Positions 22,134 through 33,700 of a stretch of DNA of 64,000 nucleotides are shown piece after piece. Below the pieces are notes generated by a model. That model did no database searches and was not told where the DNA came from. It saw nothing but the letters and a program-made list of their open reading frames with translations. The position numbers and the translations under genes are program-made. The stretch spans positions 480,001-544,000 of the forward strand of contig NC_046673.1 in the NCBI RefSeq assembly GCF_003369915.1, read 5' to 3'. Position 1 is the stretch's first letter. Every line of letters starts with the position of its first letter. The stretch comes from Drosophila miranda. Its lineage: Eukaryota > Arthropoda > Insecta > Diptera > Drosophilidae.

Positions 22134-23702
22134 AAAACAAGTCACTTGAGCAGAATGCCGCAGGATACAAATTGGTCTTTTGACAAGACACTGGGGCAGG
22201 AGTTCTGGGGTCGAAAGAGGCTATATCAGGTAGCATTGCAGCTACCTATTTCTAATAAGAATACAACTTTTCAGAGGACAATGTCTGTCAATCCAAAGCA
22301 GCAATTCATCAATGCTGTAAAATTAAACCCTAACCTTTTTTTTCCTTGCCATAATATGGAACTAATCTTTAGTTATACTACTGTATTCCATTATTAGCTC
22401 TCGTTTGAGGTTTTTCAAATGCAAGAGCTTGTTCTAAGATAAAATACATTAGGATTTGAATGACGTTTCTTTAACCTTCAGTTCCCTCCTTAACTGCCTT
22501 TTTTTTATTAGGAGCCTAATATTGTCGGGAACTTCCATCACTGTAATCCAAACAGATTTACCCATTCGTAAAGAACTGCTTTTAGCCATTTCATAATCCA
22601 GTACTTACCTCATTCTGTTTTTGTGTAACCTTAGGAAGAAGACCTAAGATTTAAAAAAAAATCGAATTTGTGGCCTTACGGGGGCTAACCGACCACGGAT
22701 TTAGTGAGCTACTTGAATGGCTATCTGGTTGAGTTGTGTGCTTTTTATATCCCGCCGTTTAATGGATTATCTCGTATTGTCCACCGATAAGACAAGAAGC
22801 CAAATCCATATCCATTCCCAGCCATATTCATATCCATAGCATGACAGAGGCCATGGTTTTTGGGATTCATGCGCAGAGGAAAGAATATAATATTCTTAGA
22901 GAGCTGACTAAGTGCCGTCGGAGACCAAAGGCGTAAGCCGACAAGAAATTGTGTAGTCCAATGCGAAAGAGCCTTAATTATATGAATATATGTATGTATA
23001 TGTTATCGGGCAGGTGAGGCTGATAAGGGGAACTTGAAGACCTTTCTAAAGTCGATCTGCAGACATGTGGGGCTCATGTAGAGACAGAATTGGAATGTTC
23101 TAGAGAAGATCTGCATAGTTCGATATAGAAATTGATTTGGGTGATTGGCTATAAATATTCGCTGGGCGAATAGAAAAATTAATTATTTTATTATTCATTA
23201 ACAGGAAAATTCGGAATGATATGAGCTCTACCGGACTTTGACCGAAAACCGATTTGGTTTAATAGTTAAAATATCCATGATTCCAAATGGCCAAATAAGC
23301 ACGCGATCATCTGGCAGCGCTCTCTAATCAGAAAAGTACTAGCCTATCGATATTGTTTCTATCAACAGGCAGCCGTCACTATATCACAGTCCTAACAGTT
23401 CAATCGCTAACGAAATCATGTTTTTCATGTTAGATACAAATCATATCGTTCAATTTACTGATGGCCATATGATATTCGAATTTGCTAACTGACTAACTGC
23501 AAAAACAGAAAAAGCCTTTTCAGAACCAATTTTGCTGGCTGGGTGTGCTGGAAAACATAATTTTATCACAAATAGTGCCCCAGTTATTCGACTGGTAGCC
23601 GGAGACGTGTTTAGAGACGGCTACGAACAATACTTCCGCGTTTTTTCTGTCATGCTATCTCTCTCTTCGCAGCAAAGTTGGCAAGTTCTAATGTACATAC
23701 AT
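22134..23702. other. intergenic DNA without recognised gene
   Basis: A weak open frame at 22146-22397 has no family signature. The rest is AT-rich with no clear repeats. A DRE-like TATCGATA occurs near 23345 without an identified gene. Confidence 0.4.
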
Positions 23703-23710
23703 ATGTAGAT

Positions 23711-25239
23711 TAGTGTTGTGGTGCTCATGAGTGAGTAAACAAAAAAGAGTTGTTCACTTAAGTGAGCAACTGAACATGTTCCTTCCAAACTGTTCTTTTT
23801 TGCTCACTTGTTCTTTTTTTCTCACTTGTTATGTATTACCGGCAGTATGTCGCTAATTCGAACTATATTCGATACTTCGAAAGTATAGTGAAATTTTGAA
23901 TCATTGGAATTTTTGTATACCCGATACTCAAAATGAGTATTGGGGTATATTCGATTTGTGGTGAAAATGGATGTGTGTAACGTCCAGAAGGAATCGTTTC
24001 CGACCCCATAAAGAATATATATTCTTGATCAGCATCAATAGCCGAGTTGATTGAGCCCTGTCTGTCTGTCTGTCTGTCTGTCTGTCCGCCTGTCCGTCCC
24101 TATTAGCGCCTAGTGCTCAAAGACTATAAGAGCTAGAGCAACGATGTTTTGGATCCAGACTTCTGTGATATGTCACTGTTACAAAAATATTTCAAAACTT
24201 CGCCCCGCCCACTTCCGCCCCCACAAAGGACGAAAATCTGTGGCATCCACTTTTTTAAAGATACGATAAAACCAAAAACGCAGAATCGTAGAGAATGACC
24301 ATATCTTTTAGACTGCAGAATCTGAATTGGATCGTATTATTATTATAGCCAGCATCAAGAAAACAATTTCATTTTTTTCTCACACACACGTAGCATAGCC
24401 GGCTTTGCTTAGAGTAAAACATTAGCGCCTAGGTCTCAGAGCCTATAAAAGCTAGAGCAACCAAATTTGGTATCCATACTCCTGTGATATCGGACCTTGA
24501 CCGTTTCGTGTCCAAATTTCGCCACACCCCCTTCCGCCCACGCAAAGGACGAAAATCTGGGGCATCCACAAATCTCAGAGACTATCAAGGCTAGAGTAAC
24601 CAAATTTGGTATCCGCACTTCTGTTAGATCTCACTATAAAACGTATATCTCAAAATTTCGCCCCACCCCCTTCCGCCCCCACAAAGGACGAAAAACTGTT
24701 GCATCCACAATATTGAGGATACGAGAAAACTAAAAACGCAGAATCATAGATAATGATCATATCTATCAGATTGCTGAATCTGGATCAGATCAGATCATTT
24801 TTATAGCCAAAAGAAACAAATCAATTTGCACTGGCTACGCAGCGCCCGACGTCACGCTCAGACTGATTTTCTGTCTCTCTCGCACGCACTCTTTGTCGTG
24901 TCGTTTAATATTAGCGGCGTCTGCCGGAGGAGAGCCATACTGACTTAGTATCGGGTATAAATTTAGAGTTGCGGTGTACGCAGCAACTCACAACGTTCCC
25001 CCTTGTTTTTAGTTATAAATGTTTGATTAAAATTGAAATGTAACGTATTTTATTTGTGTCAAAATCGGTAGTGCTTAGTGATCTGTGCGTGAACAGTGAG
25101 CAACTGAGTAATCAAAGTGAGCAAGTGAGCAACTGAGCAATTTAAGTGAGCAAGTGAGCAATCTGAGTGAGTTGACTCACTTACTAAAAAAGAACAAGTG
25201 AACATTTTCACCAAAATAAGCAATGTTTACCCAACACTA
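23711..25239. mobile_element. non-autonomous hAT element with 8-bp target duplication, split by a DINE-1
   Basis: Ends TAGTGTTG (23711) and CAACACTA (25239) are inverted repeats. ATGTAGAT flanks both sides exactly (23703-23710 and 25240-25247), the 8-bp target duplication typical of hAT transposition. Subterminal DNA on both sides has many copies of TTGCTCACTT / AAGTGAGCAA in opposite orientation, like transposase-binding sites. The element proper is only about 440 bp with no transposase; the rest is the DINE-1 copy c nested inside it. Confidence 0.85.
23915..25008 (-). mobile_element. DINE-1/mini-me Helentron copy c, nested in the hAT element
   Basis: Full-length copy in reverse orientation: TATACCCGATACTCAAAATG at the left and CAACGTTCCCCCTTG at the right. 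The GTCT microsatellite at about 24060-24098 is one of the longer ones in the window. It carries the GCCGCTAATATTAAACGACA head of the main subfamily. Confidence 0.88.
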
Positions 25240-25247
25240 ATGTAGAT

Positions 25248-26640
25248 GTATCAGTTCATACAAAGAAGAGTTCCTAATGGATTTGCTGCGTACGCTCCTA
25301 GGTCTATGGCTCTGGCGTTTGGGCCGCTCATTTTTAGCGCTTTGATTTGTTTAGTTTCTGTTTTCTTTTGTTCTAGCGTATTTAAGGTATTGGAATTCTC
25401 ACATTCTAAGTGTATGTATATTCCATTATCACTTTCTTGGCTCACATACCCTTTACTTTAGGATACCTTTACTTTAGGCTTGTGAAAGGAAATCTATTAT
25501 TTTTTTGTGCATTAACTTTGGTATGCTAACGATTGAGATTAGTGGAATGAGACCATAAGCTATGATCTAGACTCGAAATTAAGGACCTTCACGGCTGGAC
25601 GTTGTCCAACACACTTGATTCTCCAAAGCACGAATGTCATAAGGCTATTATATGTATTGTACCATATTGGAATTTGCTAACTGAATAGCTGCATAAACAG
25701 AGAGAGTGGAAAAAGCCAGCAGTGAAAGCTGGAGATAAATATGCGTCCAGTTGGTTTTCCCGTTGAGCAGGGAACAGTGGTGTTGCAGGTCACAGCACCC
25801 TCTCTAGGTCACACACCTTGCAAATGTAACTTGGGGATGCGCCTTTTCGTCGTCAGGTGTCTCTGTTCATAATTACATCTACATATACATAGGTAGTTGC
25901 AATGTAGCAATAAGTAGGGGAATTTAGTTGCCATATTTGTTAAACTCTTTTTTTAAAGCCTTATTTCATAAACAATCCAATATTAAAGTGTAGATGAAAT
26001 CAACCAATTTGTTGAAAATTGATTTATTTATCGGATAAATTTATATGTTTAGTGTAGAGGCTCCCAGCAAGCTAGTAATTCTAGACAGAATATCAAAATC
26101 GAGAAATATTCTCATCATGAACAAAAAGAAACAGTTAACCCATTTTGAATCAGTGGAAATTTTAAATGTACTCACAAAACTGATTTAACTTGAAGAATTT
26201 TTGCGCAGTTCAGGTGAAAGAAAGTTCAGGCGCAGTAGTTTAAGAAGGATCTAAAATGAGAATTTACAAACAGGTATGTTTATTGTGGCTTAACTCAAGT
26301 TGTTCACCTGTTTAAATAGATGTTTTTTCATGGTGGGTTAAGGTGAACTTAATCAGTTCGTTCACTGCAGTGAATAGTTCTTTTTTGTTAGTTCATTAAT
26401 GAGCGAGCCAGCACTATTTGTCAAATCTGCAAAAATATATTCACATAATATATATATGTGTAAATGTATGTATATTATGTATATGTAAATGTAAATGTAC
26501 ATATATATAAAATATTAAATGTGAAAGTGAATTATTGCGTGTGCCGAGAAAAAAAAACAAAACCGTTGTACAAAGATTAAGTGCAAATAGTTCAACAAAA
26601 AATGAAACGTGAGTTTAAAAAATCCAAAGCCGAGTTTTAC
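25248..26640. other. AT-rich spacer with a hAT-like end
   Basis: No gene recognised. At 26340-26425, GAACGAACTGATTAAG-type and TTCACTGCAGTGAA sequences run into GAGCCAGCACTA, resembling one end of another hAT-type element; no partner end or target duplication was confirmed. Confidence 0.35.
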
Positions 26641-27743
26641 ACACACTAGAGCAGTCGCACAGAACACGCTGCACATATGCAAATGTGTTGTCTGTATTTC
26701 TGCTTTTCCACCGAAGCGGCGTCGTTGTAGTCTGAATGTGTGTGTGTGCAAAAGTGTGAAATATAGTTGTTTTTTTTTTTTAGTTTTGTGACAAATCCTT
26801 AACATAGTTGCCCCTCTCTACTTATCAAAAAGGAAACCTTTGTGAATAGTGTGCGTGCATGCATTTGTGTGATTGTGTGTGGTAGGGCAGCAGCAGCAGC
26901 AGCGACGCTGGCGCCATTATGCTGCACCTCAGCTGCAACGCCCACTGACTTTCTTAAGCAGGAAGAGTAAGAAGTCCATGTGTGGTAGCTACTCTCTCTG
27001 TCTTAATGTTTCTGCTGTCTTCATAGTTTAAATGTGAAAAGTTCAATAGAAATCATTGCGTCTGCGCCTCCATTATCGCACCCTGGAGCAAAATCACTTT
27101 TGGCCTTGGCTACAAGTAAGAAAGAAACAAAAACAATGAAGATGAGCAGAAAAAAGGAACAGCAACATCAAATTCGAATGAACTCAAAAGGGCAACAACA
27201 AACGGGACCACACACTAATACAAGTGCAGGATAGAGCAGGGCACCAAACCGGTTCGAAGACACTTCTTAAAAAAACATCAATATTTTTGTGGTTTCAGTA
27301 CCAAAAAACTGGCATAATTTGCATCCTAGTGAGGAGGAGGGGAAAGAATGGGGTAAAATGTTGTGGCTGCCCACACGCAAGGATACACTCAATGGACTAA
27401 GATTTGTGACGTTCCACCGCCCACACACTCATACTATACTATCCTTAACTCTTTCATACATATATCAACATGCATACATACATGCATGTACAAATGTAAT
27501 TTTGCAGGCAGCCAAGGTGACAACGCACAACTGGTGCTTGTTACATAAAAACCAGCCTCGCCCACTTCGTCATAATTAACATAATAATCAACGTGGTCAT
27601 CGACATCATCATCTTTGAGTAAGTGCCAGAAGCAGCAGTAGCAGCATCAGCATCGCAAGCATCAGCCGCCAAAAACACGAAGTGAAGCATCTATAACAAA
27701 AGAAGCCCAACTAAGGGGCAGGGGGAGTGGAAAAGTCAGCGTC
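26641..27743 (+). other. probable 5' UTR and promoter region of RhoGAP1A
   Basis: Non-coding DNA with CAG repeats (about 26889-26905), several short upstream ATG frames and a GGGGCAGGGGGAG run just before the start codon at 27744. Such a long leader is normal for a regulatory signalling gene. Transcription starts and untranslated exons could not be placed. Confidence 0.4.
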
Positions 27744-30700
27744 ATGAGCGTCTTCGATGATTTCCAACGTTTGTGGATGCAACGATTCCCACAGAGCACA
27801 CTCTCGGATGCCTGGGAACAGGATGTACGCGCCTCCCTTGAGCGGCATCGTCTCAAGATCGCCGAACTGAGCAAGGAGCTCGAACAGGAGACGCTTTATG
27901 TGGAGTATCTGGAACGGTTGCTCTCCGATGTAGAAAAGTATCGCGCCTCAGGCGGAGATCCAACGGCGCTATTCGAGGCGGCCAGCGGGAGTGAGAGTAG
28001 TAGTAATGGCGCAACCACATCTGCAGCTGCCGTGGAAAAAGAGTTCGTAAGTATATTCATATGTATTTTTGTACCAACTATATTCAAACGTGCATATATG
28101 TACATACATACATATATAGGAACTCCTTTTTAACTGGTCGAAGAGTAAGGCGAGACTGATAGCAGGCCCTCAGAAGTAACGCGTAGGTTGCTGCCAGCTG
28201 CGTTGTCCATTTCTTTTGCAAATGTCATTGCCTGCTTATCACTATGATAGGAAGAGGAAGAGAAAGAAGCAGCGCAATCAATTTAGCTTGTATATATATA
28301 CATCTATATATGTACATATGTAGGGCCCCTTGTCATGGTGTCGATGGGCAGAATCAAGACAGAATGAAACATCTATCGTACCCGGCAGCTATCGAAATTG
28401 AGCGGAACTAGTAAAAATTAACGAGTGGAAGAACATTTGTTTGAAAAATTGAAAGGATTGAACAATTCAGATCGATCGTTACTGTAATGACTACATGTGG
28501 AATAATAATTCGATTTTGATCTAGTGGGGTTCAAATATTTGAATCGAAAACTACGATTAGTTTAAATAACCTATTCCTATCTTCCTTAAGCAATCCGTTC
28601 TAGAGTGGAAACATACATAACTTCATACTTCATATATTCTACTGCCAAATTCCCATTTTTAGAACTAGTTCAGATCTTAAGTGAACTTCTAGAACTTCTT
28701 CTGCCTTTACCTTATGTAGTTCGAGGGCTCTGTCTCTGTCTGTGGCGTCCCCTTTCAATACGTCTATCTCTGTATGTGCATACAAATCCCCATGGGTACT
28801 ACCACTTCGATATCTGCCATTTTTGTCCGTTATCTTCGCATACCAATTCCCTCTCACTGGGCATATTTGTCCGTGCACGCGTGTATGTGTGTTTTTTTTT
28901 TGCGTGTCGCTTGCCGACTACGGACTCTGTTCCATCGCTGTCGCAGCTGCTGGTGGCGATGGTGCTGTCATTGTCGTCGTCGAAAGCAGTTTTGGTGAAT
29001 AGCAGCAACGGGCACGAGCCAAACGGAATTCTGGTCCGTTCTTAACGTGTCATTACATTGCGCATCCGAAGTGAATCTTTCTGAGAAGAACAGAGGCCAA
29101 TTTCCAAAACTGCGGCTAAAAGTGGGAACAAAAGCGGAAAAAACACCTGTGCTATCCGCGAAAAACACCAACGGCCCAACAATTACGTAAATTAATAATT
29201 AATTTTTTGCGTCAGCCTCGGCAGCCGTTGAGCTCCCGCCTTCGGTTTCTGGTACCGTTCCAGTAACGTGTTCGGTTGACTCAAATTTCGTGGTCAACGT
29301 CGTCGTGGTCGTAGTCATAGTCATCCGCCTTAGTCATAGTCGTCGCTCTCCTTAGTTGTTGTTCTTGCGTGCGTTGCTTTTTGACGGTTCTGCAGGGCGG
29401 AGTGTGTCTCGAGGCTATCAATCGGTGCAGTGCAGTGTAGTGCTTCTCCTAGTTCTCGCTCCAACATTCGGCTTATTGTTCATCTTGCACTTCTGAAACA
29501 ATAAAAGAGAGAGAGAGAAGGAGAAAGTAAAAAAAAAAAACCACAGTGCGTCCACACAGTGGCGCTGAAGGAACATGGCTTCCTTTAAGGAGAAATTCAA
29601 ATTATGGTCCAGAGGGGTGCGTAATCACTGAAAAAACTACAAATAAAAAACGGTTTTTCTTTGTATTATCACAAGTTGAAATCAATAAACTTATCGCAAA
29701 TATACCATAAAACAACCTCACCACACACACCACACAACTCTGGCCGTCCATGAGTCGACGTGTGCGTGTACGTGTACTTATTCCCAAGAATAAGTAGGCA
29801 ATATCAGAAAGCGGCTAAAAATGCGTTTAGGCAAACGGCACTTGAAAAACATCCACACATGTACATGTGTATATGTACATATAGATAGCGGGAGCGAAAA
29901 GCAGTTCGAAAAGGCGTGAATCTGATGGTGTGCGTCGTTCTTAGCTCAAGCATACAAAATCTGTCGCTTCTTCTCTCGATAAGTTAAAACTATCAATACG
30001 CGGGGGTGAGAGAGCCAAGAGCAGTTGACTCAACAACTCAAGCGAATAACAACACCTGTTCCTCAGAGAGAGAGAGAGAAAGATCGAGTCAGCTGATTGT
30101 AATCAGCTGCAAGAGACACTGGGGAGGCTAGAGCTCAACTACTCCATGAAAGTCCCGTTTTGTTTGTTATGGAACTAATGCATTGAACTAAATCAAAGTC
30201 ACGCTAATGTCAATTTAATATTGGGATAACTTCGTGCATTATCGAACCAAACCACTTCTGTAGAAGCTGGTACATTCAACTGGAGAGCCCAAAGAGTAGC
30301 CTTCGACCTTCCTTGAGGGACTTAGAAGATTTGTGCACGCTTTCTTCATCGCTTCGCTTTGTTGTCATATTCAATCCATCCATTCATCTATCACTCTGAT
30401 AGACCACGCCACAACCACTCCCACACCCACTCCCACACCCACTCCCTTCTGCCTTGCCTTGGCAATTTTCCACGTTGGTAATAAACGCGTTTGTCTGTCT
30501 ATCTGCTAGTCTTTTTGTGTCTGCTCTCTTTATTCATTTCTATTTACAGTGGCTTGTGTGTCCATTTACTTTACTTTTCTCTCTTTTTCTTTGTGCTAGT
30601 TTTTGTAGTTTTCACTTTTTTCAAAGCCAGCAAATTTTGGAATTATATATAAATAATGCGTTACGTGCCGGTAATCTACAAAAAGAAATTTTGTGTCAAA

Positions 30701-33700
30701 GTAGTTGTGTCTGCGGGAGCTAGAGGGAAGTGTGTGCTGAAGTGTATTGCCGTAAATGGTTTGGCTGGTGTTTCCTTTTAGATTAGACACCTTCCTGAAA
30801 TAGGGGAATTGGAATTCGGAGTTTGGGTCAAGTATACCACTTTCCCCTTGTGCCTCTGTTGGAAATCAAAATGCTGTATTCAATTAATTTTTAATTAAGC
30901 TAGGTACATATATACATATGTACATATGCATGTACTTTCGAGAAAACTCTCTCAATTTTTATCAACGACATATCTCTCAGCATTCAAGCTTCTGAGCATC
31001 TGCTTTATGCTGATGCTTTATGCTTAAAATCTTCCGATCGATCAAAACCTTAGGAGACAGTATCCTTCTTCAGCGCGACCTGGATAGAGTTGCTCGTTGG
31101 TGCAGACTTAATTCGCTCCCTCTCAACGTTAGCAAATGCTGCTTTGTTTCCTTTAGCAAGTGTATCTTCAATGTTCTGGCCTCATACTCTATAGATGGCA
31201 ATCCTCTCTTAAAGCAGACGGAGATACATGACCTAGGGGTCTTATTCGACTCAAGATTTCATTTTGCTAATTATCTGAATCTTATATTGCCAAAAGCCTA
31301 TGCTATGTTTGGCTATTTTAAGCGCAATTCATCCCAGTTCAGGGACCCATATACGAGGCTAAGTCTCGTCCTCGTGCATCTCTCTTCTCTCGAGGATCGA
31401 AGTACCATTGCGGCTCAGATGTTTATTTATGACATTCTAGTGGACGATCCTGACCTGCTTAGTAGTATTAGCTTTAGAGCGCCTGCCAGGAGCCTAAGGA
31501 CCCATGCACCCTTTGCATTTGATCTCCACCGGACCAATTATGGCTTTAATGAGCCCATTTTTAGGGCATTTAAATAAATAAAATAAAAAAACGAGGAGGA
31601 ACGTTGTGAGGTGCTGCTGCGACCGCAACCCTACATTTCTACCCGATACATAGTCAGTATGGCTCTCCCCCGGCGCGTACATTGAGCGACAAAAAGTGTG
31701 TGCGAGAGAGACAGAAAATCAGTCTGAACGCGTCGTCGGGCGTTGCGTAGCGACCGAAAATTGATTTTTTTCCTTTTGGCTATAATAATGATCCGATCTG
31801 ATCCAGATTCAGCAACCGGATAGATATGGTCATTCTCTATGATTGTGCGTTTTTAATTTTCTCTTTTCGATCAAAATTGTGGATACCACAGATTTTTCGT
31901 TATTTGTGGGTTGGAAGAATGTGGGGCGAAATTTCGAAATACACTTGTGCATGTTCGATATTACAGCAGTGTGGATGCTAAATTTGGTTGCTCTAGCACT
32001 TATAGTCTCTGAGATCTAGGCGCTCACTTTTAGCGATAGGCAAAGCTGACCATGAAACGTGTGTGTTAGAGAGAGACAGAGCGAGATGGAATACAATTGT
32101 TATCTTCATTTTGGCTATAATAATGATACGATCTGGTTCAGATTCTGCAGTCTAGAAGATATTGCCATTTTTTACGATTCTGTGTTTTTGGTTTTTTCGT
32201 ATCTTTGAAATTGTGGATGCCACAGATTTTCGTTCTTTTTGAGGGCGGAAGGGGGCGCGGCGATGTTTTGAAATACACTTGTAACAGTGACATATCACAG
32301 AAGTCTGAGTATAAAATATCGTTGCTCTAGCTCTTGTAGTCTTTGAGCACAAGGCACTGATAGGGACGGACAGACAGACAGGGCTCAATCGACTCGGCTA
32401 TTGATGCTGATCAAGAATATATATACTTTATGGGGTCGGAAACGCTTCCTTCTGGACGTTACACACATTTCACCACAAATCTAATACACCCCTATACTCA
32501 TTTTGAGTAAAAATATTAAAAGCTATTTCGGAACCTTATTTTTATAAAAAGTTGAAATTTTGCACAAATACATTTTGGATTGTTAATGATCGATTAACGT
32601 ACAAAAAAAAAACCACAAATATTTACTTCACCCTAATGTACATACATATATAATAGATCCCCTTAATCTTATGTACACTCACACTTTTCCCCTCTTCTTT
32701 TACAGAAATCTAGCTTAAATCTGCGCGAGTCATCGTCGTTGGCGGTGGCTGGGAGCAAAGACAAGGATCGGCTCTCGCTCAACACAGATAACAAATACAC
32801 TCACACATCGAATGCCGCTGGCAGCAGCTGTAGGGCAGGTGGAAATGCGGGTGGGGGAATAGTAGGAAATGGGAGTGGAAAGGGGTCAGGAAGCAGTGGG
32901 TTGAACTCGGCCCCGTCCGCGGGCGGAAAACACGGTGTGGAGCACAACTTCGAGCGGGAGGATAGAGACAAAGACAGCGGTAACGAGAAGGATGCCAATG
33001 GAGCCCTGCAGCAATGCATCACGGAGCTGGCGGCGTCAATCAAACCACAGCCACTGGAGGGCGTTGAGGCGGAGCGGGAGTCATCCGCGAGGCTGCCGTT
33101 ACGCAAGTCCACATCGCAGTACATAACTGTCATTCAGGTCAAGGAGGCCAAAGACAAAGAGGGCGATGAGGCAACCATGTCTTCAGCCAACGACCAGCAG
33201 CAGCAACAGCAGCCGACACCACCATCTACATTTTCCCGCTATGCGGGAGGAGGAGCTGGACTGGGCGCAGAGCCCTCGGCTCCGCCCCTGTCGCCATCAT
33301 CGACTTCGTATGCGGGTCATGTGGAAGCCAAGAAGAAAATGCCACCCAGGTGAGTGTGCGAGGTGCCTTCAATGGACTACTGACCAATATCGTCTTCTTT
33401 GATCCTTTCCCGGCAGACCTCCTCCAAAGAATATTCGACGCGTAGAGCCGCCCATCATTCCCAGCCAGCAGTATCACCAGCTGTCGTCGTCGCCGAAGCA
33501 GGAGACGCCGGCATATGTGGGTAGCACCATCGCCCCGCCCAGCAGCTCTGGCGGCAGTCTCTCCTCGGACAGTCCGGGCAACTCACTGGAGCGCAACATC
33601 AAACCCTCGGACATCCTCAGGAAGAAGTCGTCGGAGAACCTGGACGCCAAGTACGTGACCAACAGGAAGACCACGCCGGAGCTGGGGAAGTTCGTCACCA

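Noticed and set aside
22146-22397. 83-codon frame MSRMPQDTNWSFDK..
   Set aside because: No family similarity recognised, no promoter or splice context, and it directly follows a DINE-1. Not enough to call a gene.
26049-26425. Possible second hAT element (TAGTGTAGAGGCTC to GAGCCAGCACTA)
   Set aside because: Ends match only partly and the flanking octamers (about TATATGTT and TTTGTCAA) do not form a target duplication.
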